Below, piece by piece: positions 23,559 to 33,543 of a stretch of 64,000 bases of DNA; the first letter of the stretch is position 1, and every line of letters starts with the position of its first letter. Source of the stretch: Larix kaempferi. Its lineage: Eukaryota; Streptophyta; Pinopsida; Pinales; Pinaceae. The notes beneath the pieces were generated by a model. The model did no database searches. It had not been told where the DNA came from and saw only the letters and a list, made by a program, of their open reading frames with translations. The stretch spans positions 25,043,501 through 25,107,500 of the forward strand of contig BSBM01000370.1 of assembly GCA_027924585.1 (NCBI GenBank), written 5' to 3'. The position numbers and the translations under genes were made by a program.

Positions 23559-23925
23559 ACTCGCGGGTCGGCCAACAATAAACTCGCGGGTAAATCTAAT
23601 ACTCGCGGATTCTGCAAGGAAAAGGTCGCGGTTACTCGCAAGTTTACAAAAGAGTCAGTCGCAAGTGCATGGGTCTGTAAAGGTGAAAGTCACGGTTCTG
23701 ATCGGATAGTCGCGGGTTTGTGTACAGCAAGGTCACGGTTGTGCCGAAGCACTCGCGGGTCTCTGCACATGAGGGTCGCAAGTATCCTGAAGTAAGCGCG
23801 AGTTAACAGTTAGAGCAGACGCGAGTATGCCGTAGCACACGCGGGTCTGCGCACTGGAAGTCCCGAGTTCGCAGTAGGGAAAGTCATGGTTACCCGCACT
23901 GTCTGCGAAGATAAAGTCGCGAATG
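23559..23925. repeat. Phased decamer array (consensus about AGTCGCGGGT)
   Basis: About 17 copies of a CpG-rich 10-mer with variants (ACTCGCGGGT, GGTCACGGTT, GGTCGCAAGT, AGACGCGAGT) start at 23559, 23582, 23601, 23624, 23634, 23657, 23688, 23708, 23731, 23751, 23774, 23794, 23817, 23837, 23859, 23882 and 23915. From 23688 to 23837 the spacing alternates 20 and 23 bp. The 13-base spacers resemble each other (CTGTGCACAGGA-like) and the 10-base spacers resemble each other (ATGCCGAAGC-like). The unit is therefore a 43-bp tandem repeat with two decamers. It lies in the 5' half of the internal region of the nested element. Confidence 0.85.
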
Positions 23926-24212
23926 TTCAGTTCTAGGTCGAAAATAATGTCGATTATGCCAAAGACAGAAACCTGCAAAAAATCTACGAAACTTGGACGA
24001 AAACTGCCGATCTGACAACCAAAAGATAGATCTCCTTGAGGAGAAGCCAAAAGTCATATAGATCTACAAAAAAAACATCAAGAAACCCTTGACAAATTTA
24101 TGCAAAAAACCTCACACCAAGGTTAGGGTTAGACATAAAAAACTGTAGAAACATGCCCAAATGATAATAGTTATTGATTGAAACTATAGAAGGTGCTAGA
24201 TCATAGCAACCA

Positions 24213-24224
24213 GCTCTGATACTA
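24213..24224 (-). promoter_or_regulatory. Primer-binding site of the nested element
   Basis: The minus strand reads TAGTATCAGAGC directly after the 5' LTR, one base from the TGGTATCAGAGC complement of plant initiator tRNA-Met. Confidence 0.88.
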
Positions 24225-24765
24225 TGTTAGAACTATAGATCTAGCTAAACTAGCTTACCTATCTTAGCAATCAATAACATATCAAAGTAAATAAGAACAT
24301 AAAGAGAACAAGAAAAAATAATACACCAGATATACGTGGTTCACCCAATTGGGCTACGTCCACGGGAAGGTTGTCTTCTATTATCTCCATAAATCTTCTC
24401 CAATCTTACAAGAGAGCAACTACAAATAACCCCAATACAATATAGCAGAGCTTGTGATCACAATACTATGTGTTGATAGTATCTATGAGCATATACCACT
24501 ATACCATCATGTTGTTATGATGTGACTCCCTTGACCGTATTATATACCAAGAGATGTGGAGGAATTACTCTCACATATTACATGTGGGATAATATAATTC
24601 TCCATAATAACATCTATTTATATAATGATGTATATCAAGAGTATACTTTACCATAATGAATATGGGATATAATGTATTACTCTTTTCCATAAGATTGTGG
24701 ATAAATTATGACATAATACAAAGACATTATTACCTTCCAATGAATATAATTAATATATTCCAACA
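24225..24765 (-). repeat. 5' LTR of the nested element
   Basis: This 541-bp copy differs from 21689-22229 at about 28 positions by hand count. TSD candidate TTCTT follows at 24766. Confidence 0.92.
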
Positions 24766-25002
24766 TTCTTCTCTTTCATCCTCGGGAGTTTGTGCTTCTT
24801 CTTCGACATCTTCATCACTATGTTCGAAGGTATCAATACCCATTCCCCTCTTCTAGGCCTCTTTTACTGCAACCAACTCGCTCTTTAAACTCCTCATGGT
24901 TTGAACGCATTCCTCGAACATTTCTTGGTCAATCATGACCCCTGCGCGTCCCCGCGTCTTTCGTCCTCTACCATGGACACTTACACCCCTATGATCCATC
25001 AT
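24766..25002 (-). pseudogene. Gypsy gag, N-terminal part
   Basis: From Met at 25002 the minus strand reads MMDHRGVSVHGRGRKTRGRA, then FEECVQTMRSLKSELVAVKE, a basic start followed by a coiled-coil-like helix typical of Gypsy gag. A stop occurs near 24855, then an acidic stretch (DEDVEEEAQTPEDE) leads to the nested insertion. It continues at 21683. Confidence 0.75.
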
Positions 25003-25141
25003 TGCTTTCCAAGCAACCAAACTTCCACTTTCCTTCCTGATCGCAACCAGGGTTCCACGTGCTCTACAACTCTACCCAACCGCAGCTATAGTTGCTCACT
25101 TGTCCAATCGCAAGTGGACTTTCCACACAAGATTACTTCCT

Positions 25142-25153
25142 GCTATGATACCA
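25142..25153 (-). promoter_or_regulatory. Primer-binding site of the Gypsy element
   Basis: The minus strand reads TGGTATCATAGC, one mismatch from the initiator tRNA-Met complement, five bases from the 5' LTR end. Confidence 0.85.
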
Positions 25154-25158
25154 ACTCG

Positions 25159-25888
25159 TGCAAATTTCGGTCGTAGAAGCAGAGGTCTAGACCACACTAT
25201 AATATCAAAGCACACAGTGAAGCAACACATAAAAACAAACACACAACAATGACCAAGAAGTATTTCTTTAATTAAATTAATCAATATTTTCTTACTAGAG
25301 GAATTACATTAGATTATTACATGCAAAGTCGATGCTCTATTCTTACAATTATAGAATACAAGTCTCAATCTTTTGTGAGGGAATTTTCTGTGAGTTCAAC
25401 AACAATAGTAAAAGGAAACAACCAAAAAGCCCCTTTTGTTCTTCACAAACCGGTATTTATACTTCTTCTTCTTGAAATCTCGCTCAAACCTTCTTCTAGA
25501 AGCCTCTCGTTGCTTCCAACCATGGTCAAACTTCATTAAATGCCCATCGGCCTCTTCTCGGTTCCTTCCGCCATCTGGCACTCTGCAACAACTGCCATAA
25601 TTGTGCATTAACTTCTCCAACTACTTCTGTAGTCATTCCTCAGTGCTCAGAACCCATCGGTCGTCAATCGAATCGAGTTATGGCCTTGACTCCTGGATTA
25701 TCCTTTGGTCAGTATCCATTTCAACCATTTATTTTCTGCCTTCTTTGTCATCGACACGTTGGTCGACATCACGAATCATTCCCCATCCACTCCTCTTTAG
25801 TCGCTTGCCTGGAATCATCGACTGTTTCCAAGGCAACCTCAATTGGTTCACCTCGACTGTTCTGGTTAGGCTAGATGCCCCTACATCA
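25159..25888 (-). repeat. 5' LTR of the Gypsy element
   Basis: This 730-bp copy is bounded by TG and CA and matches 16592-17323 throughout with many substitutions, clearly more than between the nested LTRs. The outer element is therefore the older. Confidence 0.92.
25454..25461 (-). promoter_or_regulatory. TATA box in the Gypsy 5' LTR
   Basis: The minus strand reads TATAAATA in the middle of the LTR, as expected for the U3/R promoter. Confidence 0.5.
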
Positions 25889-27439
25889 CTTCATAGTAGA
25901 ACCAACACACCACAAAGCATAGATTGAAAAAATAAATAATAACTACGTTGTTTTGTTCTGTGGGTCCATTTCACAGACACATTCAACAATATGGGCTTGA
26001 GCTCCCACCCAAGCTTGCTCGGTGGTGACGGTTGGCTACATACAGTGCTCTACGAGGAAACTGTGGCGTCATTATGCCTTTACCATTAATTATTGGCACT
26101 GAACATTCTAACAATGTGTCCATGTTTTGATTGGGATTGGGGTGATGTTGAAGTTGTCCATTATGCAGATATACATTCGGTGCTGACGCGATCCATACCC
26201 TGGTATTTTCTGCGAAAGGTAAACTAAAACTACTTTCGCCTAACATATGCCTATGCCTACTATTTTCCTAACCTATGCCTATTGCTTATGCGAAACGATC
26301 GGGCTTATGGGTGGTATCAATTTGGAACGTTTGGAAAGGAAAGATGTGTCAATTTGCAAGGTTTGACAAAGAATATTCTTCTATGTCTAGCTATCTAAAT
26401 GGATCGACATTCAGTGCTGTGTAGAAACTGAGTGGGAAAAACAAGTACTAGCACAACAAGTTCTGCCATTTCAAGAAGCCAAGAAGAGGTTGAGCATCAA
26501 GTCTTTGTCTGATGAACTCATTGAAACAAAGCTCACGATTACATAAAAGGACAAAGTTTAGTGACCAACGTTCAACCATTCCATTCATGGGATAAATTTT
26601 AAGGTTGATCATTCGGTCATTTCTTTCATTCATGTGAGATGACGAAAAGGAGGAATCGTCGATAATGACGGAGAAAAAAATGCTTTAGAGGGAAAATGCG
26701 ACATCGTTGGAATGGGAAAATTTTGAAACCACCAGACCAGAGAGGCTCAACACATGTCAACAGATTTTCCCTTGTTTAGAAAAACTTTACACCAAAATAG
26801 GAGAAACATAGATTTACATATTACAATTATGAAAGAAACAACATAAAATTAGAAGGTAAAGAGCTTTCATTTTTTCAACGAATATATATTTCTTGCATTA
26901 GTTTCTTAAGTAATTATATAAAATAATTCAATTAACATTAATTATGTACTATGCCATTACCATATAAGCTAGATAGAAAAACTAAATAGATTACAGTCTG
27001 GTTTTAGTGATATCCTCAAAACATATTTTTATAGATGATTAGTGCCCTGTAGTGATTCAGTGTTTATACAAGTAGACAACTCCAGGAAGAAAAGAGATTT
27101 TCTAATAGCAATACCAAACATGCTTTATGCGGAGGGCATCCGTCGCAAGCACTCTTCTCTTTAGTGTTTCTTGAATAGTGCCATGACAATATATTTGCTT
27201 AATTCACAAATTACATATTGGCGAAGGAACTCCCACTGAAGGAAATTGTACTCCAAAAATACCACCAAGTTGGGAGCCCAATTGAAAACCAACATTATGT
27301 AAAATTGGTTCAAGATAACTTAAATAAGTCCTGCAATTTAAGAATTGACATCTGAGGAATAACATTGCCATTAGAAGATAGGATTCTGCTTATAGAACAA
27401 CAAACAAAATATATGCCTTTTAGTAACTATACCTCTGGT
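25889..27439. other. Intergenic DNA right of the Gypsy element
   Basis: An 87-codon minus-strand frame (25983-26246) has a non-random look (FAENTRVWIASAPNVYLHN) but matches no family I know. It could be an exon remnant into which the Gypsy element inserted. The rest is AT-rich with no feature. Confidence 0.4.
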
Positions 27440-27914
27440 ATTTCATTTCTCCATTCTGTGTGATTTTTGTTGGCTCTTTTGCTTGTCCCTGCAGAGGCGG
27501 TTTAGATGCAGCTTGAGCTAGTTGCACATTTTGGGATCACTACATAAGTGATTTAGTTACAGCTTGAGCTTGTTGCACATTTTGGGATGGATTTGGAGGC
27601 AGAGGAGCAGCAGGCTCAATCCCAACACATATAGTAGGCCAGCCATTCTAAACGACACTAAAACAATAATGCCTTTTCATTTCTTCCATTATGTATGCTT
27701 TTTGTTGGTTGTTGACCTTGTCCTTGCAGAGGTAGTTTAGATGCAGCTTGAGATGGTTGCACATTTTGGGATCCCTATAGAGCCTATTTAGTTGCGGCTT
27801 GAGCTGGTTGCACATTTGGGGATGGATTTGAGTTGGTTGAACATTTTGGGATGGATTTGAAGGCGGAGGAGCAGCAGATGGGACGCCATCCATTCTAAAC
27901 GACACTAAAACAGT
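27440..27914. repeat. Tandem duplication, about 240-bp unit, with internal sub-repeats
   Basis: Both halves run from a CTGCAGAGG / TTGCAGAGG-type word through TTTAGATGCAGCTTGAG, GGTTGCACATTTTGGGAT and CCATTCTAAACGACACTAAA. The sub-phrase GCACATTTTGGGATGGATTT is repeated within each unit. On the minus strand the second copy gives a Pro/Gln/Asn-rich frame (PSAAPPPSNPSQNVQPTQ), possibly a duplicated low-complexity exon; no domain is recognised. Confidence 0.75.
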
Positions 27915-28693
27915 CAGTACCTCTATCAATCACTGCCTCTACAATTGATTTGATGCATCTATCTTATTCTTCAAAGCAGCTAAAAGGCTTGAAAGTAGAA
28001 TAATACTTGTTCTGTTTACAAAATCTTAAGTGAGAAGTACCTTTGCTTGGCTCGCTAGTTGAATTGAATGGATGCAACCATGAAACATCCCAGCGGTACT
28101 GGCAAGTATCATGTGCTGTGGTGGTCGTGGCATCGTGGCAAGAGCATGCATACTACTTTAGTGCACCTTGATATGAGGGAATTCATGGATAGTGAAGGAA
28201 CACGACAGGAAAAACCATAGTGCAAAGCCAGTTCACATCCATAGATAGGCATTGCAAAGGTCTCAAGAAACCCAAAGGCTCTCGATGCATGACAATTCAA
28301 CCAATGATGCCTTCCATGCTGTAGAAGAAGTCATATGATTATGTGGAACGCCCGGCTCATATCGTCTGCCTCGATATGAGGCCAAATAAGGCTCCAAATA
28401 ATGTGATTGGTCCAAACACAGTTTTATAAAAAAAACTTAGGATAAAAGGCTTTGTAAATTATGTTGAATTAATAGAATTGTATGAAATCGATTCCTATAG
28501 TCCCTGCAACCACAGGGGCAGGGACTAATAAGAGAAAATTAACTCTATAATTTCTTCTAAATTACTCAAAAAATATGAAATTACAAAATATATCTGAAAA
28601 CTAGATAATTTTATATTTTTAAATAGTTAAAAATTGTTTAAAAGTAATAATTCTTAAATGAATCATCACTAGTGTAATTTTAAGTATAAATTT
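27915..28693. other. Intergenic DNA with a short perfect inverted repeat
   Basis: TAGTCCCTGC (28498-28507) is mirrored by GCAGGGACTA (28518-28527) around a 10-base spacer. Nothing else is recognised. Confidence 0.5.
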
Positions 28694-29028
28694 GATGGGA
28701 TGTTTTATGGCAACCTTGTATTGGTTAAATTTAGGGATTAATTATGAGAGGTTTGCTTGGTTGGTGAGAGTGGGGTGTTGTCTTAGTCCCTACCAAGGTT
28801 CAATTCCCGTGACAGTGGTTGACTCGCCCTTGAAAAGGTGGCCACATACAATGGAACCATTATCGTTGTTAAATTGGTTCAATTAGCCTCAAGCTAGCCT
28901 TCAAATATAAACCTTAGATGGTGTCCTACCTTTATGTGATGCACTCAAGTTTATGAAATTTAGAATATCGAATGATTCATGTGGAATCATCTTTGATTCA
29001 TAAATACAATGGATTCGTAAGAGATGAA
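28694..29028 (+). mobile_element. SINE, copy 1 of a local pair
   Basis: The copy begins GATGGGATGTTTTATGGCAA and has an A box (TGGTTGGTGAGAGTGG, about 28758) and a B box (GGTTCAATTCC, 28797-28807). It continues through TGGCCACATACAATGG and ends about GATTCGTAAGAGATGAA. It aligns along its length with 29162-29485. No A-tail or clear TSD is visible. Confidence 0.7.
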
Positions 29029-29161
29029 TATTTGCATATGGTATAAGTTGTCTCCTACTAACAATAGTCTATTTCACTTATCATTGATGACAACTTACAC
29101 TGCACCGCCACCAAGAAATTGCTTAAATTCTAGTAAAAAACAAGGCTCTGGTTAAAATTTT

Positions 29162-29485
29162 GATGGGTCATATTATGTCAAACTTGGCCTGGTTAAATAT
29201 GAAGATTGACCACAAGCGATTAATTGGGTTAGTGAAATCAAGGTGATGTCTTAGCCCTCACAAAATTTTAATTCTCAACTCACCTCCGCAAGAGTGGCCA
29301 AAGGCAGTATAATAATTATGATCATTAAGTTGAGTCAAGTCACCTCGTACCAACCTTTAGATACAAACCCTAAATAACATCTCACCTTCGAGGGATGACT
29401 TCAAGTTTTCGAAACTTAAAATCTCAAATTACTACTGTTGAGTCATATTCGATTCATATATGTGATGTACTTGTAAGAAATGATT
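29162..29485 (+). mobile_element. SINE, copy 2 of a local pair
   Basis: The copy begins GATGGGTCATATTATGTCAA and follows copy 1 through GTGATGTCTTAGCCCTCAC, TGGCCAAAGGCAGTATAAT, ACAAACCCTAAATAACATCTCACC and ACTTGTAAGAAATGA. The B box has decayed (AATTTTAATTCTC), so it is probably the older or faster-decaying copy. Confidence 0.65.
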
Positions 29486-30627
29486 GAGGAAATATTATAG
29501 TCTATAATAGTGACCTACTTTGAGTATATCAACACCATGACAAACAATAAAGTGAAAGCCATGGCACATTGAATGAATTCAAACAAGCTAGAGACTTAAA
29601 CATCAAATGCCTAGATCCAAAGGGATACCCCTATAGACTTTCGCAAAGAAAATTATCACATGGAAAAATTATGCTTTGTTGCATTTTGTTTAGCAACTCA
29701 CTCGTACATGTGACAACCATATCCTTCACCCATTGATGGGTGCCTAATTTGTCACTTTTTGAACCTACTGACTTCCTCGAGCTAGTAACTTTCTAACTCT
29801 GTTACGTTTCATTTTCTCCCAAAACCAAATTTACATTTCCATTTATTTGCACATATAACAAAGGTATGATGGATTGTTGTTTAGAAGATCAGTTGGTTTA
29901 TTTAGAAAATATATTTTCTCTTAAATAGATAAAATGGGCACGGTTCTAGGTTCTAGAAAGCACCAACTCTTGGAATATAGATTTTATCTTAAATGTATAA
30001 CTGTGAATTTTCCAACCTAGGCACGGATCTAGAAAGCACACATTGTAACAATTTAAAAGTAGTTAGGGTGTCATTAATAGAATAATATCGGTATTTATGA
30101 TAAAAATATATCATATAAAAACTATAAAGCATTGGAGATGGCATTGATACTCTCTAGAGACAACTCAGTATACAATTTTTCAAGTTCCAGGTTGTTGTGT
30201 GAATTGTTGACCAACTCTTGGAGGGGGGCACTCTTCTAATGGTTTATATCATTAGTTGAATGCGCACTCTTCTTTATTAATGAATGTATATGCAATTTGA
30301 GACTATATTTAATGGTGTGAATTGATCTTACTTTAGAGCACGAAGTTCATATGTATTGAAACCCTCAATATATGCCATCAGTATGATCAACGAATGCACA
30401 ATTTCCTTGTAGTATCATTCATTGGCCTCTTCAAGATTTGTTTCATTGGTTATAAGTGGTGGAAAAACCACAATTGAAATTATTTGTAGCACTATTCTAT
30501 AGATTTCCAAAATGTGAATGGAAGGGTAAGTACTTTATTTCAGTTATTGCATAGTTCAGATCACAATTTCAATTCTAGAAACACGAGATTGTCTTTGTAA
30601 CCACTGTAAGTAACCACAAACAATTGT
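29486..30627. other. AT-rich intergenic DNA, nothing recognised
   Basis: A local duplication of GGTTCTAGAAAGCAC/GGATCTAGAAAGCAC words occurs at 29940-30040. There is no gene or element boundary. Confidence 0.45.
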
Positions 30628-31033
30628 CATAATCCCCTACAACATTCCTCCATTGGCATAGATTTGATTCTTGTACTTAATATTGTCGTCTCCCTTCAAT
30701 TCATGCATATTTATTTCACTTCATGTATGATATTCCATACAACATCATGTAAATAATTAGTGTATAATTTCTTGATAGGTTAGACTATACCTTTTACCAC
30801 GATTTTCTAAAAGACAACATAGGTATTTGGCATAATCCCCTACAACATTCCTCCATTGGCATAGATTTGATTCTTGTACTTAATATTGTCATCTCCCTTC
30901 AATTCATGCATATTTATTTCACTTCATGTATGATATTCTATACAACATCATGTAAATAATTAGTGTATAATTTCTTGATAGGTTAGACTATACCTTTTAC
31001 CACGATTTTCTAAAAGACAACATAGGTATTTGG
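30628..31033. repeat. Tandem duplication, exact 203-bp unit, nearly identical copies
   Basis: Copies 30628-30830 and 30831-31033 both start CATAATCCCCTACAACATTC and end GGTATTTGG. I find two differences in 203 positions, so this is the most recent duplication in the window. Confidence 0.93.
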
Positions 31034-32409
31034 CATAGGTAGAAGTTACCTCCTATAGCGTGGCATGTTGATAATCACTGCCGTGTACATAATTTGATAC
31101 CTCATTGCCATTTGGTTTCATATATTCTCAACAACTCTTTGATAGCCTAGGTCTTTCAATTTAATTCTTGTCACATTACTTTAATTTATAGGTTTTAAAA
31201 CCATGTTTAAATTGTATAGGTAATAGGTTAATTTGTAACTTCTACTATTTAGTCAAGTTACTTCTTAAATACTTAATAGGTTAGTCATATTTAGTTTATT
31301 TTGTTAATATTTGACAGTCATTTTATTTTATCTCATTATCTTCAATATTTTGTATATACCTTGTGAATAGTTTGTAATGTTTGTTAGTTACATTACTATA
31401 GGTAAATGCTTAGCTAATTGCACAAGTAATCTACTTATAAATAGTTTTAACCTTTTCATATCCATGGTACATGCTTGAACATTATTTTAACTATTTCTAA
31501 TTGCCTATAAAATAAAATGCGAATGACAGGAAACTATCGAGACATATCAAATAACCTAATACATTTATTGAAATTCACAAACTCTCAAGCATACAGTTTG
31601 GATACATTAGGTAGATTAACTGTAGACTAATCATAGTAACCAGTCAAATTCTAGCAACTTGCTTCGCGCATATAGTACCGACGTCTCATAAGCTCATCAT
31701 GAACCCTGGTTGACATTTAGTGAGCCAATGAACCTTCAATTCCGAGCATCCTTCAAATGCATAAAAAATCACTATCATATTTGGTGTCGTTGTTAGGGAA
31801 ACACTAAATAGAAAGATCCTTAGACTACATTGGTGATGCATTTAAAAATTAGGTCATATAGTTGAATGATTTGTGTTATACCTTCAAGATTTACTGGCCT
31901 TTTAGTAGATATCCAGACTTAGCCTTGCCCCATGTATCACTTGTGGGGTGATAAGAGTCGACATGTATGAATATACCTAGAAACTCTAAGGGGTGATTAT
32001 GTAAAACAATAAGCATTACCCAATTCATTAATTGTTTAGTAGGAAATAAATGCAAAACATAAAATATATATGGGAATGAACAAAATCTTTCGATTAAAGA
32101 AGTAGCATCAAACGAAGTCGATTCTCCAAATGTGTCTGCCACTTTAGACCCCTTAGTTTCAGGACCTACCGTGACAGAGAATTAACAAGTGGACAAAGCA
32201 CCCAAGATTATCTGGAAGAACGAAAAACTGAATCTCCAAAACAATAGTCTTCCTCTTCACTATAAACACTATCTATTGGAGATTCCAAAGCATCTAGAGG
32301 GACTCTATCATTTTGGGGAGATCCTCTCTATAATATGGTTAAGGAAGAAAATGGGGGTTGTTCCTAGGTAGAACTCGCTAAATTTTAATTTCCTAAACAT
32401 AAATCAATT
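31034..32409. other. AT-rich intergenic DNA, nothing recognised
   Basis: No frame with a recognisable domain and no repeat boundaries are visible. From about 32190 the sequence may already belong to the Gypsy remnant that follows. Confidence 0.4.
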
Positions 32410-33275
32410 GGAAATGTCCAAATGAAAAACATTCCACCCTCTACCTTACCTAGCATCCATGGATTAACCAGTGAAGACCTGAGCACATTCCTCTTTGAGT
32501 TTAATGTCCTTTGTTGGAGTTACAATTATTCTTTTGATGCCCAAAAACTTAAACTATTCCCAGCCACCCTCAAGGAAGCATCAATCCGCTGGTTTATGGG
32601 GCTTCGTGGGAATTCCATCCAAACTTGGGATCAAATGAAATAAGCATTTGTAAAGAAATATTAGGCTTACTGTAAGGCAAGAGAGTTACATTAGGATATT
32701 TCCAAAATTACTCGAAAACAAGATGAGAGTTTGGAAGACTATGTATAAAGATTCCAATACAACCTTCATATATCCACACAACATCAGTTGAGTGCAGACA
32801 CACTTAGCACTATCTTCCTTAAAGGTATCAGAGATGAATATCTTGATGTGTTGAATCCTATGGGTGCAGGGGATGCTTCCTAGTTATCACATGGAGTTAT
32901 CTGCAAATTGTGTCAACATTATTCTCAAGGGAATTCCAAACATGGTAAGGGTCTTAGAGATAATTATCCGTGCATTACTAGATCTTCAGTTGGTAGTGTT
33001 ACTAGAGTTGAAATAGGGAATATGTTAGAAGATTTTAAAACTGATATCCTCAGTTTTATTGGTTCCCAATTATATACCATGAGAATAAAGAAGAAGAAAG
33101 AAAAAAAAAAGAATTACATTTTGCTATCTTTTTCTCTAAGTGTCGGAAAAAGCACCTTTCGTGAGAATGTCCACTCAATACTAAAGAAACTTGTGTTATT
33201 TGTGAGCAAATCCAAGCAATTAGTAATTGTCCTTCACCACTTGAGATTAAATTTGTTTATGAGGGAATAGTGAAA
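32410..33275 (+). pseudogene. Gypsy gag remnant
   Basis: The frame from 32422 reads TSEDLSTFLFEFNVLCWSYN and LKLFPATLKEASIRWFMGLR, then after a stop AFVKKY. This is the Retrotrans_gag core with its Trp-rich signature. Further on come DESLEDYV, RFQYNLH and FLKGIRDEYLDVLN. A zinc-knuckle-like sequence (KCRKKHLS, stop, ECPLNTKETCVICE) lies near 33140-33200. At least five in-frame stops are present. No LTR partner or pol was found, so this is an isolated gag piece. Confidence 0.78.
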
Positions 33276-33288
33276 GGGTTAAGCAACT

Positions 33289-33530
33289 TGTCAAGTCCCA
33301 CTAGCGCAGTTGGTATTGAAGGGGTTTCTATTGTTAGGCGACCCAAGGTTCGAAACTTGGCGGTGGTGGGAGGAGACACCAAAAAAATCTAGCCGTGCTA
33401 AGGGTTGGTGTGGCCCAAATCGGGTGCAATCCTTGAGTGATTTTAACAACTTAGATGCCCCCGGGTCATTGTTTCTTGGACCATAGGCCACTCCCGAGAG
33501 TTAGGGAGATTGATGCCAAAAAGAAAGAAA
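33289..33530 (+). mobile_element. SINE inserted in the gag remnant, with target-site duplication
   Basis: The A box is TAGCGCAGTTGG (about 33301) and the B box GGTTCGAAACTTG (about 33350). A GC-rich tail ends at an A-rich stretch (AAAAAGAAAGAAA). The flanks are GGGTTAAGCAACT (33276-33288) and GGGATAAGCAACT (33531-33543), a 13-bp duplication with one mismatch. The SINE has a different sequence from the ones at 2319 and 28694, so at least three SINE families are present. Confidence 0.85.
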
Positions 33531-33543
33531 GGGATAAGCAACT

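Larger units (their letters stand above)
21689..24765 (-). mobile_element. Non-autonomous Copia-type LTR element nested in Gypsy gag
   Basis: Two 541-bp LTRs (21689-22229 and 24225-24765) bound a 1995-bp internal region without coding capacity for gag or pol. The LTRs begin TGT and end ACA. By hand I count about 28 differences in 541 bases, roughly 5 percent. The flanking 5-mers are TTATT and TTCTT. A PBS abuts the right LTR and a polypurine tract abuts the left LTR, so the element runs on the minus strand, like its host. The TGTTGG start after a GGGGGAG tract resembles Copia elements. LARD/TRIM-like and mobilised in trans is the natural reading. Confidence 0.9.
16592..25888 (-). mobile_element. 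Gypsy LTR retrotransposon, complete structure, non-functional
   Basis: The element spans 9.3 kb including a nested insertion (21689-24765). In its own direction it has a 5' LTR, a PBS, gag, protease, RT, RNase H, integrase, a polypurine tract and a 3' LTR, in the order typical of Ty3/Gypsy. LTRs start TG and end CA and are about 730 bp. The flanks carry CTTCG/CTTCA. Every coding domain has stops or frameshifts. The integrase C-terminal sequence and the initiator-Met-type PBS resemble chromovirus lineages, but I see no chromodomain and do not assign a clade. Confidence 0.93.

Noticed and set aside
23559-23925. CRISPR-like array (short repeats with regular spacers)
   Set aside because: The repeats are 10 bases and degenerate, the spacers resemble one another, and the array lies inside a plant LTR element. 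It is a 43-bp tandem repeat.
25983-26246. Host gene exon on the minus strand
   Set aside because: The frame looks non-random but I recognise no family, splice sites are unclear and one side is broken by the Gypsy insertion.
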